A stretch of 5,541 nucleotides of DNA from Bacteroidota bacterium (GTDB lineage: Bacteria; Bacteroidota; Bacteroidia; Bacteroidales; Prolixibacteraceae): positions 1 through 5,541 of the forward strand of contig DAOVTY010000216.1 of NCBI GenBank assembly GCA_030632865.1. The letters run 5' to 3'. Shown in pieces: positions 1 to 5,541 of this stretch. Each line of letters begins with the position of its first letter. The first letter of the stretch is position 1. The notes beneath the pieces are model-generated. The model saw only the letters and a list, made by a program, of their open reading frames with translations, was not told where the DNA came from and searched no databases. The translations under genes were made by a program, and so were the position numbers.

Positions 1-647
1 AAATCGGGTGCAATTATTATTTTGATTAAATCCTGAATATCAATATCACTATTATCGATGTATGCAATTGTAGCATCAATTGTGTCAGATAAATTATGCG
101 GAGGCATATTTGTAGCCATTCCAACTGCAATACCCGATGCTCCGTTTACAAGTAACTGCGGAATCCTAGTTGGCAAAACTGTTGGTTCATTTATTGTTTC
201 GTCAAAATTAGGCTGAAAATCAACTGTGTTTTTATCTAAATCGGCTAAAGTTTGTTCTGCAATTTTTGCTAATCTCGCCTCGGTATAACGCATTGCTGCC
301 GGACTATCACCATCAACAGAGCCAAAATTACCCTGCCCGTCAATCATTGGATAGCGCAACGACCACTCTTGTGCCATTCTAACCATCGCAAAATAAACAG
401 ACGAATCGCCATGTGGGTGGTACTTACCAAGCACTTCTCCAACAATTCTAGCTGATTTTTTATACCCTTTGTTCGAGAACATCCCTAACTCGTTCATTCC
501 AAACAAAACACGCCTGTGTACCGGTTTTAAACCATCGCGTACATCTGGTAATGCGCGCGAAACAATTACCGACATGGAATAATCTATATAAGCAGATTTC
601 ATCTGCTCCTCGATATTTATTCTTATAATCTTTTCTCCATCAATCAT
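1..647 (-). CDS. gyrA: DNA gyrase subunit A, N-terminal part (cut by left edge)
   Basis: This is the breakage-reunion subunit of DNA gyrase, the type IIA topoisomerase that works with GyrB in a cytoplasmic A2B2 complex and uses ATP to introduce negative supercoils. The 215 complete codons visible cover the start of the winged-helix/tower region. Seen directly: DGLKPVHRR at residues 38-46, the quinolone-region helix with HPHGDSSVY at 77-85, GQGNFGSVDGDSPAAMRYTEAR at about 104-125, and LLVNGASGIAVGMATNMPPHNL at about 165-186. Tyr121, after Arg120, matches the DNA-linking catalytic tyrosine (E. coli Tyr122). Ser82 matches E. coli Ser83, so the common quinolone-resistance change is absent. The position of E. 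coli Asp87 is Phe86. The start at 645-647 is firm because a TAA lies immediately upstream in frame. There is no Shine-Dalgarno, only A-rich leader, as usual in Bacteroidota. ParC is the alternative, but the motif identity to GyrA is high throughout. Confidence 0.96.
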   Translation of the reverse strand, partial: MIDGEKIIRINIEEQMKSAYIDYSMSVIVSRALPDVRDGLKPVHRRVLFGMNELGMFSNKGYKKSARIVGEVLGKYHPHGDSSVYFAMVRMAQEWSLRYPMIDGQGNFGSVDGDSPAAMRYTEARLAKIAEQTLADLDKNTVDFQPNFDETINEPTVLPTRIPQLLVNGASGIAVGMATNMPPHNLSDTIDATIAYIDNSDIDIQDLIKIIIAPD

Positions 648-692
648 TTATAACTCTTTTAGAACTTAAATATTATTATATAAAAAGACGCA

Positions 693-700
693 CAAAAATA
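693..700 (-). promoter_or_regulatory. Candidate gyrA -7 promoter box
   Basis: Read on the minus strand, this is TATTTTTG, a perfect match to the Bacteroidota -7 consensus TAnnTTTG used by the primary sigma factor. It sits about 45 bases before the gyrA start, which would give a leader of roughly 40 bases. The matching -33 element (TTG-type, normally about 19-21 bases further upstream) is not clear. A TTTTTG at 715-720 on the minus strand is only 14 bases away, which is short. The A+T richness makes chance matches possible. Confidence 0.45.
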
Positions 701-879
701 GTAAAATCATCTATCAAAAAGACATTTTTTTAAGGTGATTTAACACCATGGTAATAAGTAGTTATTAACATTTCAACTGTCAAAATTTCAGCAAAAAAAA
801 CTATTTTTAATAACTTCTGCCAAAAGCACGATTTTCTCTTTAGTTTTTTAACTAATTTTATATTTTAACTTTTAGGAAT

Positions 880-887
880 AATATTTG
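880..887 (+). promoter_or_regulatory. Weak candidate clpC -7 promoter box
   Basis: AATATTTG matches TAnnTTTG in all fixed positions except the first. It lies 28 bases before the clpC start, which would give a short leader of about 20-25 bases. No convincing -33 TTG element lies about 20 bases upstream. Competing 7-of-8 boxes occur at 841-848 (TAGTTTTT) and 802-809 (TATTTTTA). The true clpC start of transcription cannot be settled by eye. Confidence 0.25.
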
Positions 888-915
888 TTTACAAAGAAGA
901 AACTTTAATTAAGAT

Positions 916-3429
916 ATGGACTCACAGTTTTCACCAAGAATTAAGGATATTATAGGATACAGCCGGGAGGAAGCCATTCGGTTAGGTAACGATTTTATAG
1001 GTCAAGAACATTTGTTTCTTGGAATATTAAGAGATGGAGAAGGAATTGCAACAGACATTCTTGAAAATTTGGGTGTTGATTTAATTGAAATTAAGCAATT
1101 AATTGAACGAAAAATCAAAACCAATACTGAGGTAAATAGACAGTCTGATTTGGCAATGCTTAAATCAGCAGAAAAAACTCTTAAGTTAATCTACCTAGAA
1201 GCGCGCGTGTTTAAAAGTAGCGTTGTAAACAGTGGTCATCTTTTATTGGCAATTTTAAAAGATAACGAAAATATTATTACCCAGTTAATGGTTGAATTTG
1301 GTATTAACTACTATTTGGTAAAAACTCGTTTACAATCGTATAAAAACGTTGAAAACAAATCTGATTTTCCAGAAAGTGAAGATGATGAAATGGAAGATTC
1401 ATTTTCAAAGAAAAAACCCAACCAACCAGCTCATAAAAAGGGTATTACATCTAAATCGGATACCCCTGTATTAGACAATTTTGGGATTGATATTACTAAA
1501 CTTGCCGAAGAAAATACTTTGGATCCGATTGTTGGTAGAGAACGAGAAATAGAAAGATTGGCACAAATATTAAGCCGAAGGAAAAAGAACAATCCTATTT
1601 TAATTGGCGAGCCAGGAGTTGGTAAATCTGCAATTGCTGAAGGATTGGCAATTAGAATTGTTGATAAAACTGTTTCTCGGATTCTTTTCGACAAACGTGT
1701 TGTTAGTTTAGACGTTGCATCTATTGTGGCTGGAACTAAGTATCGCGGACAATTTGAAGAGAGAATGAAGGCAATTTTGAATGAGCTTGCTAAAGTAAAT
1801 AATGTAATATTATTTATAGATGAAATTCATACAATTGTAGGAGCCGGCGGTGCAACTGGTTCGTTAGATGCTGCAAATATGTTAAAACCTGCGTTAGCTC
1901 GTGGAGATATTCAATGTATTGGTGCAACAACTTTAGATGAATATAGACAACATATTGAAAAAGATGGAGCTCTGGAAAGACGATTCCAAAAAGTAATGGT
2001 TGAGCCAACTAATATCGAAGAGACCATTGAAATATTGAATAATATTAAAATTAGATACGAAGATCATCATAATGTTATTTACACACCCAAAGCAATTGAG
2101 AGCTGTGTTAAATTAACAGCTAGGTATATTACCGATCGTTTTTTACCAGACAAGGCAATTGATGCTTTAGACGAAGTGGGTTCAAGAGTTCATATATTAA
2201 ACATAAATGTGCCTGACGATATAATTAAGCTAGAGGAGAAAATCGAAAAAATAAAAGACGAAAAAATAACAGCAGTAAAAAGTCAGAATTTTGAGCTTGC
2301 TGCAAATTATCGCGACAAAGAAAAAAACCTTTTACAACTTCTTGATAAAGAAAAAGATACATGGGAAAAAGAGTTAACAAATCATCGCGAAGAGGTTGAT
2401 GAACAGAAAGTTGCAGAAGTAGTTGCAATGATGTCAGGTATTCCTGTACAACGAATTGCTCAGGCAGAAAGTAAACGTCTGCTAAACATGGGTAAAGATT
2501 TGAGAGGCCTGGTAATAGGACAAGATGAAGCAATTATAAAAATTGTAAAAGCAATACAACGAAACCGAGCAGGTTTAAAAGACCCTAACCGTCCCATTGG
2601 TTCATTTATCTTTCTTGGGCCCACCGGAGTTGGAAAAACACAATTAGCAAAAGTGCTTGCCACTCACCTATTCGATAATATGGATTCTTTAATTAGAATT
2701 GATATGAGCGAATACATGGAAAAATTTTCTGTGTCGAGAATGGTTGGAGCTCCTCCCGGATATGTTGGTTACGAAGAAGGTGGTCAACTTACAGAGAAAG
2801 TGCGCAGAAAACCTTATTCAGTAGTTCTTTTAGATGAAATAGAAAAAGCACATCCCGATGTTTTTCATTTGCTATTACAATTGTTAGATGAAGGTGTATT
2901 GACAGATAGTTTAGGAAGACGAGTTGATTTTAGGAATACAATTATTATTATGACTTCTAATATCGGCTCGCGACAGTTAAAAGACTTTGGTCGCGGTGTT
3001 GGTTTTTCAACAAATAAAACTCCAGAAGAAGATAATGAACATGCAAAGTATGTTGTGCAGAAAGCATTAAAGAAAGCATTTGCTCCAGAATTTTTAAATA
3101 GAATAGATGATGTTATTGTGTTTAATAGATTAGAGAAAAAACATATTCATAAAATTATTGATATTGAAATTGGTGATTTGTATAAACGTGTAGAATCATT
3201 GAATTATAAGCTCAAAATTTCGTCGGCAGCCAAAGACTTTATTGCCGAAAAAGGTTACGATCCTCAATTCGGAGCAAGGCCTTTAAAAAGAGCCATACAG
3301 AAATACCTCGAAGACGAAATGGCTGAAATTATCATTAAAGCATCTATAACAGAGGGAGATACAATTTCAGTTGGTTTTGATAAAAAGAACAAAAAACTTT
3401 TAATGCGTATTTTAAAAAATAAGCAATAA
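916..3429 (+). CDS. clpC: ClpC-type ATP-dependent Clp protease ATPase subunit
   Basis: This is a Hsp100/AAA+ unfoldase (837 residues, full length for ClpC) that forms hexamers in the cytoplasm, threads damaged or tagged proteins through its pore and passes them to ClpP. Domains in order: two Clp N repeats (about 4-145), a charged linker with an acidic stretch (153-162), AAA ring 1 (about 190-425), a short coiled middle region with a UVR-like motif (NFELAANYRD, 458-467), AAA ring 2 (about 520-740) and the C-terminal D2-small domain. Ring 1 shows Walker A GEPGVGKS (231-238), pore loop KYRG (275-278), Walker B LFIDE (299-303) and arginines 355-356. Ring 2 shows Walker A GPTGVGKT (568-575), pore loop GYVG (615-618), Walker B VVLLDE (636-641), sensor TSN (680-682), R729 and sensor-2 GARPLKR (786-792). 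VGF at 695-697 fits the ClpP-docking loop, so it is a protease partner rather than a ClpB disaggregase; the short middle domain agrees. The start is firm: an in-frame TAA lies at 910-912. The partner clpP is not in the window. Confidence 0.97.
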   Translation: MDSQFSPRIKDIIGYSREEAIRLGNDFIGQEHLFLGILRDGEGIATDILENLGVDLIEIKQLIERKIKTNTEVNRQSDLAMLKSAEKTLKLIYLEARVFKSSVVNSGHLLLAILKDNENIITQLMVEFGINYYLVKTRLQSYKNVENKSDFPESEDDEMEDSFSKKKPNQPAHKKGITSKSDTPVLDNFGIDITKLAEENTLDPIVGREREIERLAQILSRRKKNNPILIGEPGVGKSAIAEGLAIRIVDKTVSRILFDKRVVSLDVASIVAGTKYRGQFEERMKAILNELAKVNNVILFIDEIHTIVGAGGATGSLDAANMLKPALARGDIQCIGATTLDEYRQHIEKDGALERRFQKVMVEPTNIEETIEILNNIKIRYEDHHNVIYTPKAIESCVKLTARYITDRFLPDKAIDALDEVGSRVHILNINVPDDIIKLEEKIEKIKDEKITAVKSQNFELAANYRDKEKNLLQLLDKEKDTWEKELTNHREEVDEQKVAEVVAMMSGIPVQRIAQAESKRLLNMGKDLRGLVIGQDEAIIKIVKAIQRNRAGLKDPNRPIGSFIFLGPTGVGKTQLAKVLATHLFDNMDSLIRIDMSEYMEKFSVSRMVGAPPGYVGYEEGGQLTEKVRRKPYSVVLLDEIEKAHPDVFHLLLQLLDEGVLTDSLGRRVDFRNTIIIMTSNIGSRQLKDFGRGVGFSTNKTPEEDNEHAKYVVQKALKKAFAPEFLNRIDDVIVFNRLEKKHIHKIIDIEIGDLYKRVESLNYKLKISSAAKDFIAEKGYDPQFGARPLKRAIQKYLEDEMAEIIIKASITEGDTISVGFDKKNKKLLMRILKNKQ

Positions 3430-3462
3430 TGGTAGATTGAATATATATCAGTCACTACAAAA

Positions 3463-3499
3463 AAAATGGGTAAATTCAATAATTGGATTTACCCATTTT
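3463..3499 (+). terminator. Hairpin terminator after clpC
   Basis: The arms AAAATGGGTAAAT (3463-3475) and ATTTACCCATTTT (3487-3499) are perfect reverse complements over 13 bp. The pairing continues inward for four more pairs, one of them T-G, leaving a 3-base loop at 3480-3482. It starts 34 bases after the clpC stop. The T run at the 3' end is short (four T, then GGG), while eight A precede the 5' arm, so read from the other strand it has the better T-tract. The most likely role is ending clpC transcripts or protecting their 3' end. Confidence 0.75.
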
Positions 3500-3656
3500 G
3501 GGTTTCACAATATTATCGAATTAAAATTTAGCTATAAAGTTTTATTTTTAATTCATGCATTGTAAATAATCTTTTTTTAATAAAAATAGAATAATTACTG
3601 TTTGTACAACATAAAAAAAAACAAACACAATTCTTTTTATTAATAAATGTAAGATA

Positions 3657-3664
3657 TACTTTTG
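3657..3664 (+). promoter_or_regulatory. Candidate nhaD -7 promoter box
   Basis: TACTTTTG is a perfect match to the Bacteroidota -7 consensus TAnnTTTG, 41 bases before the nhaD start, implying a leader of about 35 bases. The -33 region falls in a T run at 3634-3638 without a clear TTTG. A separate promoter makes sense because the strong hairpin at 3463-3499 isolates nhaD from clpC. The rest of 3500-3705 is A+T-rich and shows no gene or RNA that I can support. Confidence 0.5.
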
Positions 3665-3705
3665 CCATTCAATTACTTTAAAAATAACTCAAAAAATCTT
3701 TAACT

Positions 3706-5109
3706 ATGTTTATCCTAATGGTTGTTGTTTTTGTTTTTGGTTATACTGCTATTGCCTTAGAACATCCTCTAAAAGTAGATAAAGCTGCGTCGGCATTAAT
3801 TATTGGCACACTTTGCTGGGTACTTTACATTTTAGGTGCCGAAGACATTTTGCATCTCGGTTTTAGCCCGGCGTGGGCTGCGTTCACGGCATCGCATCCC
3901 GATGTGCATGGAGTACACGCAATTCATGAATTTATTGTTGATTACGAAATAATTCACCATTTAGGTGAAATTAGTGAAATTCTATTCTTTCTTCTGGGAG
4001 CAATGACTATCGTTGAAGTTGTTGACCAACACGAAGGGTTTAAAATTATTACAGATAAAATTAAAACTACCAACAAAGTAAAATTACTTTGGATATTAAG
4101 TTTCTTAACTTTTTTCATGTCGGCTTTATTAGACAACCTAACTACTACTATTGTAATTGTTGCTTTGCTTCGTAAATTAATTGATGATAAAGAGACACGC
4201 TGGTTCTTTGCGAGTATGGTAGTATTAGCTGCAAATGCAGGTGGAGCTTGGTCGCCAATTGGAGACGTTACAACTATTATGCTCTGGATTGGTGGACAGA
4301 TTACCGCAGGAAACATTATTGTAATGGTAATTATTCCAAGTTTGGTAGCAATGATTGTTCCAATGATAATTCTTTCGTTTACAATGAAAGGGAATGTTAC
4401 ACGACCTAAAATTGACAACGACAATGTTGATTACACAACGCAAAGTGAAAAAATACTCTTTTTAATTGTAGGAATATTGGGGCTACTATTTGTTCCTGTA
4501 TTTAAAACGGTAACACATTTACCACCTTACATGGGAATGTTATTATCTCTTGGCATAATTTGGGTAGTTGGCGAAGTTGTACATAGCAACAAACCACATA
4601 ATATTAAAAGTAAATTAAAAGTAGTTGCCATTCTTCAAAAAGTTGATGTACCTACCGTACTTTTCTTTTTAGGAATTCTTTCTGCTGTCGCAGCATTACA
4701 ATCGGCAGGGCACTTAAATATAATGGCAACATTTCTAGATGAAAATCTTCATAATGTTTATTTAATCGACCTCGCAATTGGTGTTCTGTCATCTATTGTC
4801 GATAATGTTCCATTAGTAGCAGGTTCTATGGGAATGTATCCTATTGAAACTGCACAAAGTATAGCATTGATGGATCCGTCAACAGCGGCTTATGCAGCCA
4901 ATTTTGTCCAAGATGGCAGATTTTGGGAATTTCTTGCGTACACAGCCGGAACAGGTGGTAGTATTTTAATAATTGGTTCTGCTGCTGGTGTGGCAGCAAT
5001 GGGATTAGAAAAAATAGATTTCATTTGGTACATGAAAAAGATATCGTTATTGGCAATTGTAGGTTATTTATCAGGTGCCGGAACTTATTATTTGATGTTT
5101 GGTTTGTAA
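3706..5109 (+). CDS. nhaD: NhaD-family Na+/H+ antiporter
   Basis: This inner-membrane antiporter of the ion transporter superfamily exports Na+ (often Li+ too) in exchange for H+, serving salt tolerance and pH balance. It has 467 residues, normal for NhaD, with about 11-13 hydrophobic spans and no cleavable signal peptide. The NhaD signature is clear: GYTAIALEHPLKVDKAA (12-28), SALLDNLTTTIVIVALLRK (139-157) and ANAGGAWSPIGDVTTIMLWI (176-195). D143, N144, T146-T148, S183, D187 and T189-T190 are the polar membrane residues that make up the likely ion path. The second half repeats the pattern with SSIVDNVPLVAG (362-373; D366, N367) and GTGGSILIIGSAAGVA (415-430), consistent with the superfamily's inverted-repeat fold. 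The segment at 46-86 between early spans is rich in histidine (H50, H64, H68, H71, H74, H84, H85). The start is the first ATG after an in-frame TAA at 3685-3687; the next in-frame ATG, at 3718, would trim only four residues. Ion preference cannot be read from sequence. Confidence 0.94.
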   Translation: MFILMVVVFVFGYTAIALEHPLKVDKAASALIIGTLCWVLYILGAEDILHLGFSPAWAAFTASHPDVHGVHAIHEFIVDYEIIHHLGEISEILFFLLGAMTIVEVVDQHEGFKIITDKIKTTNKVKLLWILSFLTFFMSALLDNLTTTIVIVALLRKLIDDKETRWFFASMVVLAANAGGAWSPIGDVTTIMLWIGGQITAGNIIVMVIIPSLVAMIVPMIILSFTMKGNVTRPKIDNDNVDYTTQSEKILFLIVGILGLLFVPVFKTVTHLPPYMGMLLSLGIIWVVGEVVHSNKPHNIKSKLKVVAILQKVDVPTVLFFLGILSAVAALQSAGHLNIMATFLDENLHNVYLIDLAIGVLSSIVDNVPLVAGSMGMYPIETAQSIALMDPSTAAYAANFVQDGRFWEFLAYTAGTGGSILIIGSAAGVAAMGLEKIDFIWYMKKISLLAIVGYLSGAGTYYLMFGL

Positions 5110-5182
5110 ACTATTAAAATTAGATTGTTCATAACTAAACAATTTGAAAGACTTCGTTTTAAAAGACTCATAAAATAATAGT

Positions 5183-5190
5183 TATTTTTG
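5183..5190 (+). promoter_or_regulatory. Candidate -7 box for the TolQ/ExbB-like gene
   Basis: TATTTTTG matches TAnnTTTG perfectly and lies 69 bases before the downstream start codon. The -33 region would fall around 5158-5162, in a TTTTAAAA stretch with no clear TTTG. It directly abuts the hairpin at 5191-5224. A transcript starting about 5-8 bases downstream would therefore begin inside the 5' arm of that hairpin. Confidence 0.4.
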
Positions 5191-5224
5191 CGAGGTATAA
5201 TATTTATTGTTATACCTCGTTTTT
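5191..5224 (+). terminator. Rho-independent terminator after nhaD
   Basis: Arms CGAGGTATAA (5191-5200) and TTATACCTCG (5210-5219) pair perfectly over 10 bp around a 9-base loop, followed by TTTTT (5220-5224). It is a classic intrinsic terminator 81 bases after the nhaD stop, and it separates nhaD from the next gene. A weaker stem, ATTGTT/AACAAT at 5124-5143, lies just after the nhaD stop but has no T-tract of its own. Confidence 0.82.
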
Positions 5225-5259
5225 ATATTATAATTTTAAAGAACAAACTATAAATACTC

Positions 5260-5541
5260 ATGTTGAAATTATTAATGATTCAGGCAGACATGCCTACAGC
5301 TTTAGATACACTTGCAACAGAACCTGAAGGAATATCTACAAAATTTATAGATCTAGCTATAAAAGGTGGATGGATAATGATTCCTATTATAGCCCTTTCA
5401 ATAATAGCTGTCTATATTTTTTTCGAACGTTATTTTGCTATTATGAAAGCAGGTAAGTTTGATTCGGGTTTGCTCGAAAAAATAAAAGTATACATTACTA
5501 CCGGTAAAATTGATGCAGCAATTGCATTGTGCCGAAGTAAC
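5260..5541 (+). CDS. MotA/TolQ/ExbB-family proton channel subunit, N-terminal part (cut by right edge)
   Basis: This is the first 94 codons of an inner-membrane subunit that, with an ExbD/TolR partner, forms an H+ channel powering either TonB-dependent outer-membrane uptake or Tol-type envelope upkeep. Visible: a polar N-terminal stretch (8-30), then GGWIMIPIIALSIIAVYIFFERYFAI at about 36-61. That is the hallmark first membrane span followed by the ER motif (E56, R57) of the family. After it comes the start of the cytoplasmic region (about 62 onward), ending in KIDAAIALCRS, which resembles the family's usual helix there. The start at 5260 is the first ATG after an in-frame TAA at 5251-5253. 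No Shine-Dalgarno is seen. TolQ and ExbB cannot be told apart from this fragment, so no symbol is given. From general knowledge of Bacteroidota genomes, ExbD-like genes would be expected next, beyond the window. Confidence 0.88.
   Translation, partial: MLKLLMIQADMPTALDTLATEPEGISTKFIDLAIKGGWIMIPIIALSIIAVYIFFERYFAIMKAGKFDSGLLEKIKVYITTGKIDAAIALCRSN

Larger units (their letters stand above)
648..915. other. Divergent gyrA-clpC intergenic regulatory region
   Basis: These 268 A+T-rich bases separate two divergently read genes, so both promoters should lie here. I see no open frame worth calling and no RNA gene. Two small symmetric elements are visible in the middle: GGTG-N6-CACC at about 734-747, running into the palindrome ACCATGGT at 746-753, and TAATAA-GTAG-TTATTA at 752-767. 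They could be an operator or nothing, because short A+T palindromes arise easily by chance. No CIRCE element (TTAGCACTC-N9-GAGTGCTAA) is present, so there is no sign of HrcA-type control of clpC. Confidence 0.5.

Noticed and set aside
648..915. CIRCE or other heat-shock operator ahead of clpC
   Set aside because: No TTAGCACTC/GAGTGCTAA inverted repeat or clear CtsR-type direct repeat is present.
1431..2663. Several antisense open frames of 64-102 codons inside clpC
   Set aside because: They mirror conserved AAA+ coding sequence, overlap each other in different frames and show no recognisable domain or start context.
3264..3479. Antisense open frame running from the post-clpC hairpin into the clpC 3' end
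   Set aside because: It is mostly opposite conserved ClpC C-terminal codons and begins within the terminator hairpin; no protein family is evident.
3500..3705. Possible small RNA or riboswitch ahead of nhaD
   Set aside because: The stretch is simple A+T-rich sequence without a stable structured core or a motif I could match to a known Na+ or other riboswitch.
3954..4424. Long antisense open frame (156 codons) inside nhaD
   Set aside because: It lies fully opposite a well-conserved antiporter gene, has no family resemblance I recognise, and the composition of nhaD explains it.

Overview
This window looks like a piece of a Bacteroidota chromosome, probably from the Bacteroidales or Marinilabiliales side. 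Four things point there: high A+T content, no Shine-Dalgarno sequence before any gene, TAnnTTTG-like -7 promoter boxes ahead of several genes, and protein variants (GyrA, ClpC, NhaD, TolQ/ExbB-like) typical of that phylum. All four genes are recognisable core or near-core genes. I see no mobile element, CRISPR array, rRNA, tRNA or phage gene.

Layout. Positions 1-647 (minus strand) hold the first 215 codons of gyrA, the breakage-reunion subunit of DNA gyrase; the rest runs off the left edge. Positions 648-915 are an A+T-rich divergent intergenic region that must carry the promoters of gyrA and clpC. Positions 916-3429 (plus) hold a complete clpC, a two-ring AAA+ unfoldase of the Clp protease. 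A strong hairpin at 3463-3499 follows it. Positions 3706-5109 (plus) hold a complete nhaD, a Na+/H+ antiporter with its own candidate promoter. A -7-like box at 5183-5190 abuts a terminator hairpin at 5191-5224. Positions 5260-5541 (plus) hold the first 94 codons of a MotA/TolQ/ExbB-type proton channel subunit cut by the right edge.

How they relate. gyrA and clpC are divergent housekeeping genes (DNA topology and protein quality control) and share only the promoter region. nhaD and the TolQ/ExbB-like gene are both inner-membrane proteins tied to ion gradients. One exchanges Na+ for H+, and the other lets H+ flow to power envelope machinery. A terminator lies between them, so they are probably neighbouring units rather than one tight operon.

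I did not find an undescribed system. The points worth a second look are modest: a Phe at the quinolone-region position that is Asp in E. coli GyrA, a histidine-rich segment in NhaD, the promoter-box/terminator arrangement ahead of the TolQ/ExbB-like gene, and a very stable hairpin after clpC.
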